Assembly: GCA_943737045.1 (NCBI GenBank) | Contig: CALSFV010000037.1 | Span: 558,001 to 622,000 of the forward strand | Reading direction: 5' to 3' | From: Parapristionchus giblindavisi | Lineage: Eukaryota > Nematoda > Chromadorea > Rhabditida > Diplogasteridae | Length of the DNA stretch: 64,000 nucleotides | In this document: positions 12,671-29,029 of the stretch, piece after piece | How positions within the stretch are numbered: position 1 is the stretch's first letter | Layout of the letters: every line of letters begins with the position of its first letter | Translations under genes and position numbers: made by a program | Notes under the pieces: generated by a model | Seen by the model: only the letters and a program-made list of their open reading frames with translations | Told to the model about the DNA's origin: nothing | The model's database searches: none

Positions 12671-13191
12671 AAAATAGTTGTATCATGAACGGTGTGAATG
12701 GATCTGAACGGATCAGGCCGATCAAACGGGATTGTGAGCGAGCAGGCCATTTTCGTTATTTTTCTTTCTTTTCATTGTTTTTCTTTTCATCGAATCTACT
12801 ATATTGAAATATGTATATTAGGCCAAAATATTGCTATTAAACAAAAATCATCATTTTCGCGAGGAATAAATTGCTCCAATGAACCACAATTGACCCATTT
12901 ATTCAGCATATAATCGGAACAATTTATTCATTTGTAAAGCAATCCGCCGCACGAAAGACACGCAAAAAAGATTTTTTTGACTTAATTTCCATTGAAACAG
13001 CAATTTTTTTGCTGGAACTACCATGCAGACATAAAATGTTGTCGGGGGAATCGAACTCATGTTCAAAAAGTGAAAGAACACAAAAAATGCAACTTTTTGG
13101 CTGTCTTTCGTGCGGCGGATATGCGACGGATTTCGTTCAAAAAATCGATAATTCGCAACTCGATAAATCCCAATCAAAAAATCGATAAATC
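12671..13191. other. No gene; imperfect hairpin inside
   Basis: Sequence around 12945-12965 (GCCGCACGAAAGACA) recurs inverted at 13100-13120, making a small fold-back. It contains a B-box-like GGGGAATCGAACTC at 13045-13060. Nothing else is recognised. Confidence 0.4.
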
Positions 13192-14004
13192 CCAATATTG
13201 CGCATCAATGCCGGGGAGGCGGAGTCTCTCTCCTCCCCGCCCTTGTATGCGTCGCGTGTCGCGTCGCGTGCAGGGGCATTTATTTGGGTGTACCATATAC
13301 ATATTTGGTAGAGTTACGAAATATATGCCCTAAAAGAAACCATTTTTGTATAAACTAATCAATAGAAGCAAGAACGTATCATAAGGTACAGGGAGCTAAG
13401 AGATACGGTAACATCGGTGGAACTCAAATAAAGTACGGTAGCAACGGGATACGGTAAGATGAGAATACGGTACCGGACAACGCTCGTCTAATCGATACGA
13501 AAGACCAATCTCGGCAGCGACGAGAAGATCAACTGGATTACCCCAACCTGCCTGGAAATCATAAGATCATAAGTCAAACATGAAGAAAACAAGCTAGCAG
13601 TTTCGGGTGGAAATCACCCATTTCAAATTGGATATTCCGCACCCGTAATTTTCATGTTTCGCATAAAAATTAATAATTCAAATGACATTGCAAAGTTGAT
13701 TAGAATTCTGACCGTAGCGCAACGAATTCCGCAAACAGTAAAACGAATTGCTAGCAAAAAATGCATGAATGACTGGACCCCGAGATAAAATGGTCTCTTC
13801 AGCTGCTGTCGGCGGGATTGTTGCTAGCGACAAGACCCAGTCGGTAATGGCAACCGGCCCACCCGATTTATCCAAAATTGTCTCAAAAATGAAAAGATTT
13901 TGCCAAAATTCATACAAAAATGAATTTTTTGCGTCTGACACACTTGATGGTTGTGTTGGACCCACTCGATTTTAATTTCCATCGACAAAGGTTGTCCATG
14001 TATG
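13192..14004. repeat. Segmental repeat shared with 21526-22319, with FERM exon copy D
   Basis: About 0.8 kb nearly identical, same orientation, to 21526-22319. It carries a minus-strand FERM F3 exon at 13474-13551 reading NPVDLLVAAEIGLSYRLDE, the same as copy B except the end (ERCP instead of ERSP). The neighbouring FERM exons are not here, so copy D is a fragment. Left part is GC-rich with GCGTCGCGTGTCGCGTCGCG. Confidence 0.85.
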
Positions 14005-14746
14005 CTTGATAACGAAACAATCTCTCGCTGCCACAGGATAGCAAATTACATACGATTAATGGAACACCGTGGGAAGAAATCAGGTTTCCTACAAATGAAT
14101 TCTACCTGTCACTTCCGTGTTTCTCCTATAAGCTAATATTTCAGAAGAAATTGCTAAAGTGTTCAGCAGATATTCCCAGGATATTGGAAAACAAAACAAA
14201 ATTAATCAAGCCCAAAATCTGTTCAGTAAAAGCAATTCTCTTGTCATTTTCATGTTTCTCAGACATATTAACAATTCCATAGACATGCTCAATACGATCT
14301 TTAAAGAAAGAAATAATAATAATAATACTAAGAATAGGAAGAATAAGGAAGAATTCACCCCGAGTAGAATTTCCCCACCCGTCATTTTTATGTTTTATAT
14401 ACAAAATAATAATTCGAAAAGACATTGCAAACTCGATTCACGAATTTCAGTAATGGCAGAAATGTTGCCAAATAATGCATCAATGACTGACTGAATGAAT
14501 AATTGAAAATGACTGGCCCCGTGAGATAAAAAGGTCATCCACGGATTAATGTACATATTGCTTCCAGAGGGAAATGTACGAGGAATGAAAAAAAGTTCTG
14601 TAGCATGTTTAAAAAAAACCCATAAATTATTATTTTTATTATCACATACAGTGAGACGTCCCACAGGTGAATTCCACCTGTCGATTTCATGTTTCCCCTA
14701 TAAGCTAATATTTCAGCAGATATTTCTAAAGTGATTCGTAATGTTT

Positions 14747-14815
<69 letters not shown>

Positions 14816-15418
14816 TCACATTTAGCGAACAAATGATGTGAAACAAAGAAATGAAGAGTAGTAATGAATGGAATGAAATTGTGATAATGGACTGAGCCTA
14901 GTTGAGGATATCAATAGGGGGAAAGAGAACATGTAAGTGATGGACAGATAACAACAGGACATGCAGATCAGGCTCCTACATCAAAGGAGATTCTATTTTC
15001 GGGTTTTGTAAGCAAACGGGCCGCTCGCAAAAAGAAGCTATTGTGTCTGTATTGGAAACGGGACCCTGAATTGGAGAAGTTCAACCCATTTCTTGTAATA
15101 TGAAAAACTGAGTACTGTAGTTTTTCAACAAAGACAAGGTCAACAAAACGTCATCAAATTCAAAATAGTGAAAGCTGAAGTGCAAAGAATTATTGGAACA
15201 TCCTACAAGAATATCGATTGATTGCATAGAGGTGGTAGATTACAAAAATGGACGTCAAAGTAGGAATCAAAAATCGTTTACAAGAATACTACAGTATTTA
15301 TAAACGGGTGCAACCGTGCATAAAGTATCAAAAGTGTGAAGTATCAATCGAGCGCAATAGCAGTCAAAATGTATTAAGAGGCTACGGTATTCAACATATC
15401 GCAAGGAGCTACAGTAAT
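14005..15418. other. Repeat-rich spacer, 3' flank of FAK copy B
   Basis: Contains two copies of the interspersed CCTATAAGCTAATATT repeat (about 14090-14290 and 14660-14745), an (AT)n run at about 14752-14811, and from about 15100 a segment that recurs before FAT copy C (26500-26811). This shared 3' flank shows that copies B and C were duplicated together with downstream sequence. No separate gene is recognised. Confidence 0.55.
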
Positions 15419-20059
<4,641 letters not shown>

Positions 20060-20156
20060 CTGATGAACACAGAGATCAAAGATCAACTCATAAGACCAGA
20101 GACCAATCAATCAATGATAGATTAAAGTCGCAATTTCTCGACTCTCAACACCAATA

Positions 20157-20780
20157 AAAAGTCTAACGATCAAAATATTGTAGAAAATCAATTTGAAGGA
20201 GAACAAAATTAGATTTGGCAATTTACAAATCGCATGGTAGGTTCATGTTTCAGCCACCAGGGATAATTCCTATTCCTAATAGAGAAATAATAAGCATAGA
20301 TAAGCTCCATGTAAGCATCAGCGATAAACATAAAGCCGTTACTAAGTCTTTATCTAATTATTAATTCACATGAAAAAATAAATAAATCCATTTTCTGTTT
20401 GTGTCTGTCATGAAGACCTTACGCTCGGAGAACGTGTGCATTTACGTTGGCAAAGCGTTTGCCGGTAAAGGTGACGTCACAACCGTAGGCGTATGCGTTT
20501 GCCAAAAAACTTCTCAATACGCCTGTGACGTCACGTTTCTCGGAAAACGCTCTGCCACAATTCATGGCGTGTGGCCTCACATTGTGTAATATTGATCAAA
20601 ATATCGTAGAACATAAATTTGAAGGAGAACAAAATTAAATTTGTAAATTTACAAATTACCCGGTTGGTTCATGTTTCAGCCACTAGAGATAATTACTATT
20701 CCTACGAGAGAAATAATAAAGTTGGAATAATACATCTACACATAAGCATCAGCGATAAACATTAAAATGTTACTAAGTCT

Positions 20781-20811
<31 letters not shown>

Positions 20812-20890
20812 CTTGACACAAATAAACAAATAAAGTAATACATAAAGACTTAGTAACAGTTTTATGTTTATCGCTGATGCTCATGAGGTG
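20157..20890. repeat. Paired repeats around a GTGACGTCAC hairpin
   Basis: A segment starting GATCAAAATAT at about 20157 recurs in the same orientation at about 20595 (TGAAGGAGAACAAAATTA, then AGCATCAGCGATAAACAT), and its end recurs inverted at 20815-20880. Between the copies, 20401-20585 forms a hairpin centred on GGTGACGTCAC. This occupies the interval where the glycine-loop exon of the FAK kinase should lie. Confidence 0.6.
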
Positions 20891-20908
20891 GGACAGCTCA
20901 AAAAGCAA

Positions 20909-21008
20909 ACTAGTATGTTGCAAACTGCGAAGCCTTGCGCATACCGTTTGCTGACGTCGACGTCGATGACGGTAGTCTGGAGGCACATGCCGCCCGCATG
21001 TCGACGCA
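20909..21008 (-). CDS. Possible exon between FERM and kinase (doubtful)
   Basis: Bounded by ...ATTCAG and AACG|GTATGC on the minus strand and open in two frames (one gives SRLPSSTSTSANG, the other HVPPDYRHRRRR). It sits where FAK has its linker before the kinase. No motif identifies it, and it is not the glycine loop. Confidence 0.3.
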
Positions 21009-21525
21009 CTCGCAGTGCTCGAGACCTGAATATATGAATTTATACGAGACTCAGCAGCAATCATAGCTCATTTCATTTGGAAGAGATATAAAGAGATTGC
21101 AACACGAGTTCACCAAGTGATCACACTCGCAGCAATGTATCAATGTTCAACAACGGCAAATGCAATTTGTCTATAATAATGTCTATAATATTTATGTATA
21201 AAATCGATAATGATAAAGATAATCGATAAAATCGATAATAACCTTTCAATTTGTAGACGGAATCGCCCTGATTGAACATTCGCTGGTATCCGTCAAGTAG
21301 ATGGGTGAGAGATTCGGCGATCGATCGTGTGATTACCGTAATCAACTGAAATCAATCGATATCTCGACCCTGATTCAGCATTTAATCGATAATCGTGCCC
21401 ATAATCTGGAATAAATCGATATTGAATAAGCAATAACCATCTAAATAGCAACCGCCATACCATCAAACCAATACACAGCGTTTCAGCCCTGTGGGGAGAG
21501 CGGACATCGAATTTTTGGCTAAATG

Positions 21526-22319
21526 CCAATATTGCGCATCAATGCCGGGGAGGCGGAGTCTCCCTCCTCCGCGCCCTTGCATGCGTCGCGTGTCGCGTCG
21601 CGTGCAGGGGCATTTCTTTGGGTGTACCATATACATATTTGGTAGAGTTACGAAATATATGATGCCCTAAAAGAAACCATTTTTGTATAAACTAATCAAT
21701 AGAAGCAAGAACGTATCTAAGAGATACGGTAACATCGGTGGAACTCAAATAAAGTACGGTAGCACCGGGATACGGTAAGATGAGAATACGGTACCGGACT
21801 ACGCTCGTCTAATCGATACGAAAGACCAATCTCGGCAGCGACGAGAAGATCAACTGGATTACCCCAACCTGCCTGGAAATCATATGATCATAAGTCAAAC
21901 ATGAAGAAAACAAGCTAGCAGTTTCGGGGTGGAAATCACCCATTTCAAATTGGATATTCCGCACCCGTCATTTTCATGTTTCGCATAAAAATTAATAATT
22001 CTAAATGACATTGCAAACTTGATTAGAATTCTGACCGTAGCGCAACGAATCCCGCAAACAGTAAAACGAATTGCTAGCAAACAATGTATGAATGACTGGA
22101 CCCGCGAGATAAAATGGTCTCTTCAGCTGCTGTGGGCGGGATTGTTGCAAGCGACAAGACCCAGTCAACCGGCCCACCCGATTTATCCAAAATGGTCTCA
22201 AAAATGAAAACGATTTTGCCAACATTCATACAAAGATGAAATTTTTCGTCCCACACACTTGATTTTCGCGCTGGACGCTCCCGATTTTAATTTCCATCGA
22301 CAAAGGTTGTCCATGTATG
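21526..22319. repeat. Segmental repeat shared with 13192-14004
   Basis: Partner of the block at 13192-14004, about 0.8 kb, same orientation, few substitutions and short indels (for example a 9-bp gap near 22165). It contains the FERM exon 21795-21872. The similarity runs through introns as well as exon, so the duplication is younger than the split of copies A and B. Confidence 0.85.
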
Positions 22320-22468
22320 AGATATTCCCAAGATATTCCCAAAGTGATCCTCCGTGCATTAAATGTTGGATAACAAAATTAAATTAATCAAAGTCTAAAA
22401 GCTTTTCAGAAAAGGCCAAGATACCGTATCCGAGAGAGAACTACCATACCCCCCCCCCATATTCATAC

Positions 22469-22556
22469 CTGCTTGTGCAGATACAGAAAGGCCTTCGCAT
22501 CTCTCAGCATGAACTCGTATAAGGATTGCGGCACGAAACGGACGCGCTGCTCGAAT
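22469..22556 (-). CDS. FERM F1/F2 exon, out of order
   Basis: 88-nt exon with a GAG acceptor and a GT donor reading FEQRVRFVPQSLYEFM then FLYLHKQ, matching FAK ELRIRYLPKGFLNQF ... NFFYQQV at the F1-F2 boundary. In FAK this precedes the exons at 25432 and 23148, so on the minus strand it should lie right of 25461; instead it lies between F2 and F3 exons. It is intact. Rearrangement, remnant of another copy, or assembly error are all possible. Confidence 0.8.
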
Positions 22557-23306
22557 CTCCAAATATCAATTTTTGGTTTATTGATTGATTATCTATTAAA
22601 TAAACTGATTGGATAGGAATTTAACCAACAAAGTTAAGGATCAATTGGCTATCCGCAAATCCTAGCTACAATACATACAATTATCAATTTCTCAGAACGC
22701 AATGATCTTCCGATATGAGAGAGCAACGAAACGAAGAGAATAATAATAATGATGATGGTAATGATTATGAAGAGCCAAGAAAACATCCACTTCAAGCAGT
22801 ACATTTCCCACTTGTCATTTTCATGTTTCCCATACAAATTAAATATTCGAAGACTCATAGCAAACTCGATTCCGTTGTCGATTTAATGTGTTTAAAAAAA
22901 CAAATAAAACAAATGAATTCCACCTGTCACTTCCGTGTTTCTCCTATAAGCTAATATTTCAACAGATATTCCTAAAATGATCTTCCGTGTTTGCTGGATA
23001 ACAAAATAAAAATAATTAAAGAACGAAATCTATTCAGAAAAAAGCTACCATCTTGTTATTTTCATGTTTCTCAGACAGCTTAATAATTCCATACATATAT
23101 CCAATATGATAACAATTGCATCCAGCGATTAGAAGAAGACAACTCACCCCGAGGCTAGCCTTGAACACCTCTACGTCGAACAATGTGCGCGAGAATCGAC
23201 AGTGATCTACAATCAATCGATATTCCATTAATCGATAATCCTACTCATGCCCGTTGTATCACAAAAGATTGAGGCGTCAGACAGGTCACGTGAGAACAAA
23301 TATCTA

Positions 23307-24792
23307 CAGTACTGGCCAAAAGGTTATGGACTTTTGGTTTTTTCGCCATAACTTTCTTCAAACTCAACCGATCGAGTCCAGGTTTTCAGGGATGATTTTG
23401 AGTGTGCTTTTACATGTCTTTCACAAAAACCACCCCGGTTGAGCCCTTCCCGTGAATTTTATTTCGATTTTATCAAAAGTCACAAAAATGAGATTTTCGT
23501 TTTCTTCGATTTCTTCGATTTTTTCCACTTATTTTGCAACCAATGTGTGTAATATCGTTTTAAAAGCATGACACGGATTCAAGAGAGCAAGAATCTACCG
23601 ATATCCGAGCGAGAACCCATTCGTCGTGGATGTCAGATGGGACTGTCGGGGGCACACTGTCACAGCAGTTCCGAGTGTCTGTTTCGACTATCCTGAAGGT
23701 CACCAAAACTTCAATCCGAGTTCAAACAATGAAGAAGGTTAATATACGACCTCGCAAGACGATCACGACATCTGATCGTCCGATTACCTGCATCTCGGAG
23801 GAGAAACTGAGGTTCACTACAATGGACATCAAGACGAGCACTAGCGGAGTTTCGCTAATTTGAGGTGCCTAAAGCTTTTAAACTTGGCTTTTAAACACAC
23901 CCCACAACATCAAGGATTCTCCCCATGCTTCACGGTGGTCAGCTGGTACTTCACATCCTATACAGTGCCAACCGGACGACAAACATGATTTATTTCCACC
24001 GTATGAATCACCAGAAACTCGTTTTCGTCATAGAATAAGACCAACTTCTATTGTTGGAGGGTCCAATGCAAGTGCTCTTTTGCCCATGTGATCCTTGCTT
24101 TGCGATTCTTTTCGGAGATCAGCGGTTTGTTGACAGGGCGGAGTCAGAACAGAACCGATCCACGAAAACGATGTCGTACATTGTCCACTGACACCTCAAA
24201 CATCTTTTCACCTAAGTTTAGAATCTTTAGCTACCTCAATTTAGCGAAACTCCGTTAGTGATCCCTTGATGTCCATTGTAGTGAACCTCAGTTTCTCCTT
24301 CGAGATGCAGGTAATCAGACGATCAGATGTCGTGATAGTCTTACGAGGTCGTACATTAACATTCTTCATTGTTTGAACTCGGATTGAAGTTTTGGTGACC
24401 TTCAGGATAGTCGAAACAGACACTCGGAACTGCTGTGACAGTGTGCCCCCGACAGTCCCATCTGACATCCACGACGAATGGGTTCTCGCTCGGATATCGG
24501 TAGATTCTTGCTCCCTTGAATCCGTGTCATGCTTTTAAAACGATATTACACACATTGGTTGCAAAATCAGTGGAAAAAATCGAAGAAATCGAAGAAAACG
24601 AAAATCTCATTTTTGTGACTTTTGATAAAATCGAAATAAAATTCATGGGAAGGGCTCAACCGGGGTGGTTTTTGTGAAAGACATGTAAAAGCACACTCAA
24701 AATCATCCCTGAAAACCTGGACTCGATCGGTTGAATTTGAAAAAAAGTTATGGCGAAAAAACCAAAAGTCCATAACCTTTTGGCCAGTACTG
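23307..24792. mobile_element. Tc1-like fold-back element, 1,486 bp
   Basis: Inverted ends CAGTACTGGCCAAAAGGTTA strongly resemble the Tc1 end CAGTGCTGGCCAAAAA, and TA flanks both sides (23305-23306 and 24793-24794). The arms are about 570 bp and mirror each other, so the transposase N-terminal helix-turn-helix region (QQFRVSVSTILKVTK) is present on both strands, at 23630-23863 (+) and 24241-24468 (-). Inserted in a FERM intron; copy A lacks it. Confidence 0.9.
23880..24468 (-). pseudogene. Tc1-family transposase remnant
   Basis: Minus-strand fragments in order: QQFRVSVSTILKVTK (DNA-binding domain), then KNRKARITWAKEHLHW, FYDENEFLV (position of the first catalytic aspartate region) and KYQLTTVKHGENP (Tc1 has KYQCPTVKHGGGS). 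Interrupted by stops, and the C-terminal third with the last acidic residue is missing. It cannot encode an active enzyme. Confidence 0.85.
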
Positions 24793-24818
24793 TATTTTTT
24801 TCAAACAACAAATAACTA

Positions 24819-25408
24819 CCGTCAAAACGAAAAAAGTGAAACATTTGTGACAATTTGTGACAAATTGTCACAAAAGTTCACAAAGTGCCTATTTTTAGCG
24901 TTTTTCTAGCACTTGAAGATGTATTTTCTTAATTATTTTAGTGTGGATGTGTTTGCCAAATGAAGTAATGTATGACAAAAGTAAAATAATTAATTGGGAG
25001 CGCCGCGGTGAAAAATTGGTATACTGTAGCATACTGTAGAATCTTACTGTAAAACTACTACCATCGTGCTTCCTTCGTCTAATCATGGATGTACCTTTCA
25101 TTACATGACTTCCTATAGCGAATTTGCACTGTTTGGATCATGACATGGATCAGGTTGCAAAACAGGTATACTGTAGAAAATCCTACCGTATACCAGTTTC
25201 ACCAAACAGCGTTCGCAGTGAATTATTTGAATCGCTTTCTTCACATGTCAATTAGGCAAGCCCAGAGATGCTCAAATACCATATTATCTAATAAAATACT
25301 TGCAACCGCGTTTTGATATCATGACACAAAAATTTCAAAATTTTGTGAACTTTTGTGACAATTTGTCACAAATTGTCACAAATGTTTCACTTTTTTTCGT
25401 TTTGACGG
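24819..25408. mobile_element. 590-bp miniature element, CCGTCAAAACG ends
   Basis: Inverted ends CCGTCAAAACGAAAAAAGTG with TA duplications (24817-24818, 25409-25410). Same family as 32561-33140, and a degraded relative begins at 58790. Removing it restores intron sequence aligning with copy A near 7160-7200. No coding capacity. Confidence 0.9.
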
Positions 25409-25461
25409 TATGCACAATAATATACAAGCACCGTAAGACCGATTCGGAATTCGGCAAGCTC

Positions 25462-26811
25462 ATGAATAGAGAGACATCGCATGATCGTAGTGATGCCCCT
25501 TACTTGATTTCTGAAATTTTTACAATAATATCTTATGAGTACGGTTTCCTCATATTTTGATCGTGACGGCATCTCATCATCGTTTCAAGACTATTCATAT
25601 CTTCTCGAGGTTAGTGTTCACAATCATTTATCGGCACTTCTTTGATTTCTGGCCCAGGTGATATTACAGATTAATTCTAGTCATTTCTCATTCCTCATCA
25701 CTCATTATTCATTTCTCGTAGTAACCGATCCTTTTCTCGGTTGTGGTAAAACCAACCGCATCATGATTGATAGAATGATGAAATGAGAGTTTTGCCTCCT
25801 CCTTTCCCATACTCTATCATCCTAATCCAATTTCATTTCCATATCACCACATTCCCCTACAAAAGCTTTCGATTCCTTCTCTTCGGTTCAGTCCAGAGCT
25901 CTCCCATCTTGAGGAGAGCTCGGGGAGCATTCCGCCCCCGTGGACATCATCCTCCCAGTGAGGAGGACGACCCCTCCATTCGTTCGAAAAGATCGAAATG
26001 GGAGGGGGGGGGGGTGAACGAGGGGGGGTGGGCCAGAAATCAAAGAAGTTCCCATTTATCAAGTGTTTCTGTCTTTTCTATATTTTTTTTCCCGCTGCGC
26101 ATCAGTCGTGTCTCTTCACGAATGAAATTGCGGAACTTTCACCTCATCTTTTGATGTCTGCCCTCATAGTAACCAGAAAACGACGACCGCATCTCACACG
26201 TAAATACAGATTTGTAATACTACAACAGGAAACCGACAAGATATTTATCGAGTGTATGAATAAACATTCGCCTTTTCCAGTCAGTCAAATACAAGTAGTA
26301 GAATGATCACACATTAGGCCCGTTAACAATAGGAAAGATAATAAAATTAATATTAGAGTCCACCAACACGAGAGACTGTCTAGCGTATAAGTATATGGTA
26401 AGAGGTTACGGTAGTTGATACATGAGAGATTGGCGGTAAGTGATACAAGAATGGCTAAAGTAATCGATAGAAGAGAAATTACGGTATACGATATCAAAAA
26501 AGTAAGTAACTGCTGAAAAATTGAGTACTGTAGTTCAACAAAGCCACAATCAACAACACGTGATAAAATTCGAAATAGTGATGTAATGCAAACAATTATT
26601 GGAACATCCTACACGAATATCGATTGATTGCATAGAGGAAGTAGATCACAAAAGTGGACGTCAGAGTAGGAATCAAAGATCGTTCTAGTCTACAAGAATA
26701 CTACAGTATTTATAAACGGATGCAATCGTGCATAAAGTATCAATCTTGTGCAACAATAAAAACGTATCAAGAGGTTACGGTATTCAACATATCGCAAGGA
26801 GCTACAGTACT
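25462..26811. other. Spacer between FAK copies B and C
   Basis: 25462-26500 holds pyrimidine-rich and G-run sequence with no recognisable exon; FERM F1 exons expected here were not found. From about 26500 it matches the 3' flank of FAT copy B (15100-15418), so it is the downstream flank of copy C. Confidence 0.5.
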
Positions 26812-27605
26812 CTAGCAATCAGACAGAATGGCCTTAAAGGGCGTCTTTCCATTGGCAATTGGCGAATCATTGAATTGCCTTCGAAGAATCTCCAGCAGAG
26901 AATCGGCGTCACTGGACAAATCGCCCGCCATACGAACGATATCACGACGGACGCTGTCGAATGCCTGAAGAAGTTAAAATATACGGTAACACCACAATTG
27001 GGAAACGTCGTCGGTGGTGTACACCATCAACCAATTAGTAAACATCGCCTACCGTCTTGCTCGAGTCTTCTCTCGCGAGCATCTCGATCGATTTCCCCAA
27101 CTGATCGATATCATTTCCGATTAGTAGACGCGCCTTCGCCGCCTAAATCCAAAATAATCGTTAATGCAATCGTAATCAATATTAATTACAGTAATCCCTA
27201 AAATGTGATGTGAACGGGTACAATTTTGACATCAACAAAGTATGTGATGAAGAATCATTTATAACAAAAATCAATCAATATTCCCACCTGTCCATACAAT
27301 TTCCCGGATACGGTCGTCAGGAATTCCGTCGTGCACAGTTCGTTCATCTTCACTATCTCATCACGAATCTCCTAAAAATCAATAAATCCTCAATTGATAA
27401 ATCGATAAAACCAACTCATCGAAACCAGCGTCACAAAGCTGCTCTGCTTCAGGTTAACGTTGAAGACGGACTACAACACAATTATCGATTAGTTATTGAC
27501 GATCGATAACTGATGATGATCTACCTTCAGCTGTGTACACGATTCCATGAGTGCCTCCAGTGACTTCATGGCTTCGAATGGTGACGTTCGACTCAGCTAG
27601 GGACC
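26812..27605 (-). pseudogene. FAK-like FAT domain, copy C
   Basis: Exons 27525-27605, 27288-27371, 27053-27142 and 26812-26964 have exactly the lengths of copy B (81, 84, 90, 153 nt) and keep its C-terminus. The first exon has an in-frame TAG (27597-27599) four codons before SPFEAM. Other changes are mainly third-position. The rest of this copy lies beyond the transposon complex at 48.1 kb. Confidence 0.8.
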
Positions 27606-27805
27606 CTTAAAGGATCAGGTGCATCATGAGTAGGATTCCGCTGTCTTTATTTAATTTGCATGTTACACAATAATAATGGAAAATAATATAATATTTCGGT
27701 GTATTCGTCATAAAAATGCTTGGAAGCAATTAACAGGAGCATGCTAAAATTTCCCCGTCCAGTGTATGCTCACAACCCTCTCAAATATTCGGCCAAAACG
27801 AGATT

Positions 27806-28440
27806 TAAAACGCGCTCTCTGTAAGGGCGGAGGGGGGAGGGCACAAAGTTTCAAAATCATCCTAGACCATTCATATTTGGTGGTTAGAGTCCCTAGGGGT
27901 GGGATACACTTCAGCCAAAAAATTGACCCGAATTATCGATTTTTGATCTACCAAAAGTGAAAAAATCAAATTGATTTTTTCCTATCGTGTCATATATCAT
28001 TCGAAAGAGCGTTGAAAGTTATGTAAGAATGACAAGTTACAAAAGATTTCGTTCATTGGTTTTTGAGAAAAATCCGATTTTACGAAAAAAATGCCAGATT
28101 TTCTTCCTTTCGTTAAATAGCAGACCACTTTCCAGAAATCTCTTATTGCTGCCCCTGCTAAAATATTGTGTAAAAATAGCAGGGCTATCCGAATAACACA
28201 CTCATTTTAAAAATCTGCGTTCCGGAATATGACATATTGGCAAAAAACTAACGCTTTTTAGCGTTACAATTCTCGACGCAGGTTCGATTCCGGCTGCGGG
28301 TCAAAATTTTTGCAAATTTTTTTAGTTCCGTTTTGGCTCCTAATCATCTTTTTTCGATGTTCTGGACTGTTTTAATTGGTTTTCATAATACGCCACATGA
28401 TTTCTAGTTATTTCAGTTGTTGTTTTTCTGTGACGAGAAC
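27806..28440. repeat. Left inverted terminal repeat of the complex
   Basis: Matches 46398-47056 inverted. Contains a tRNA-type B box, GCAGGTTCGATTCCGGC, at 28277-28295. Confidence 0.85.
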
Positions 28441-29029
28441 TTATTTTATGATGCAGATCACTCAAATCGATGAAAGTATTGATCGTATAAAATACACTTG
28501 TTTATTTGGTACGAGAGTAGCCAGCCAGAGCTACAATGAATTTCTATGTTTAGAGAGAAAGTCCAAGCGAGAAACTACGTAGATCAGAGAAAGTGTGTAG
28601 AAGAGAAGGGCAGCAAGCAAGGCAATTACACAAGTACATTTTAGACCGATCGATAAGATCGTTTTGTAACATCGTAAAAACAAGATTGGACTTTCGATCC
28701 GAATAGGAATACGAATATTTTCGTGAACAGACAGTGAAGACAGAAAGGTAGCAAAGGTTATTCTGCATACCATACATAAATTATTTTATACTAATTCAGC
28801 TTATTGATCGCAAGAATCATGAATGAATCATCCTTTATCGTGCATGCAAAGGCGCGAAATTTTGAAAATTGAAAAATTTTGCAATATGTTGCGAACCCGC
28901 GACGTTACGTTAACTGTGTAGTACCGTGCACAGAAATCTTCTCAATACGGTACCAAATCAGGTCTCTCATGTTATGGATCATATAAGATCATTTATCTCG
29001 CCAAAGAATTCTAATCTCATTGTCAGTAG
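28441..29029. other. Inner flank of the outer element; no gene recognised
   Basis: Sequence between the left terminal repeat and the truncated 5' end of the retrotransposon. Short open frames only. Confidence 0.4.

Larger units (their letters stand above)
21243..25461 (-). pseudogene. FAK-like FERM-domain exons, copy B
   Basis: Minus-strand FERM exons upstream of the copy B kinase: 25432-25461 (SLPNSESVLR, 5' part lost), 23148-23206 (ending FDVEVFKASLG), 21795-21872 (NPVDLLVAAEIGLSYRLDE) and 21243-21345 (RSIAESLTHLLDGYQRMFNQ, like FAK LTIAENMADLIDGYCRLVN). The 23148-23206 exon is 59 nt where copy A has 63, with a 5-nt loss and 1-nt gain, breaking the frame in its first half. About 36 residues of F3 between the last two exons were not found. 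Introns carry a Tc1-like element and a TA-flanked miniature element. Exon 22469-22556 is listed separately because it is out of order. Confidence 0.7.

Noticed and set aside
13678..13965. Minus-strand 95-codon frame (SGGPVAITDW..., TAAEETIL)
   Set aside because: Overlaps a duplicated intronic block, is not preserved in frame in the second copy (21526-22319), and has no recognised family.
25783..26306. Plus-strand frames of about 100-120 codons
   Set aside because: Composition follows pyrimidine and G runs; no conserved motif.
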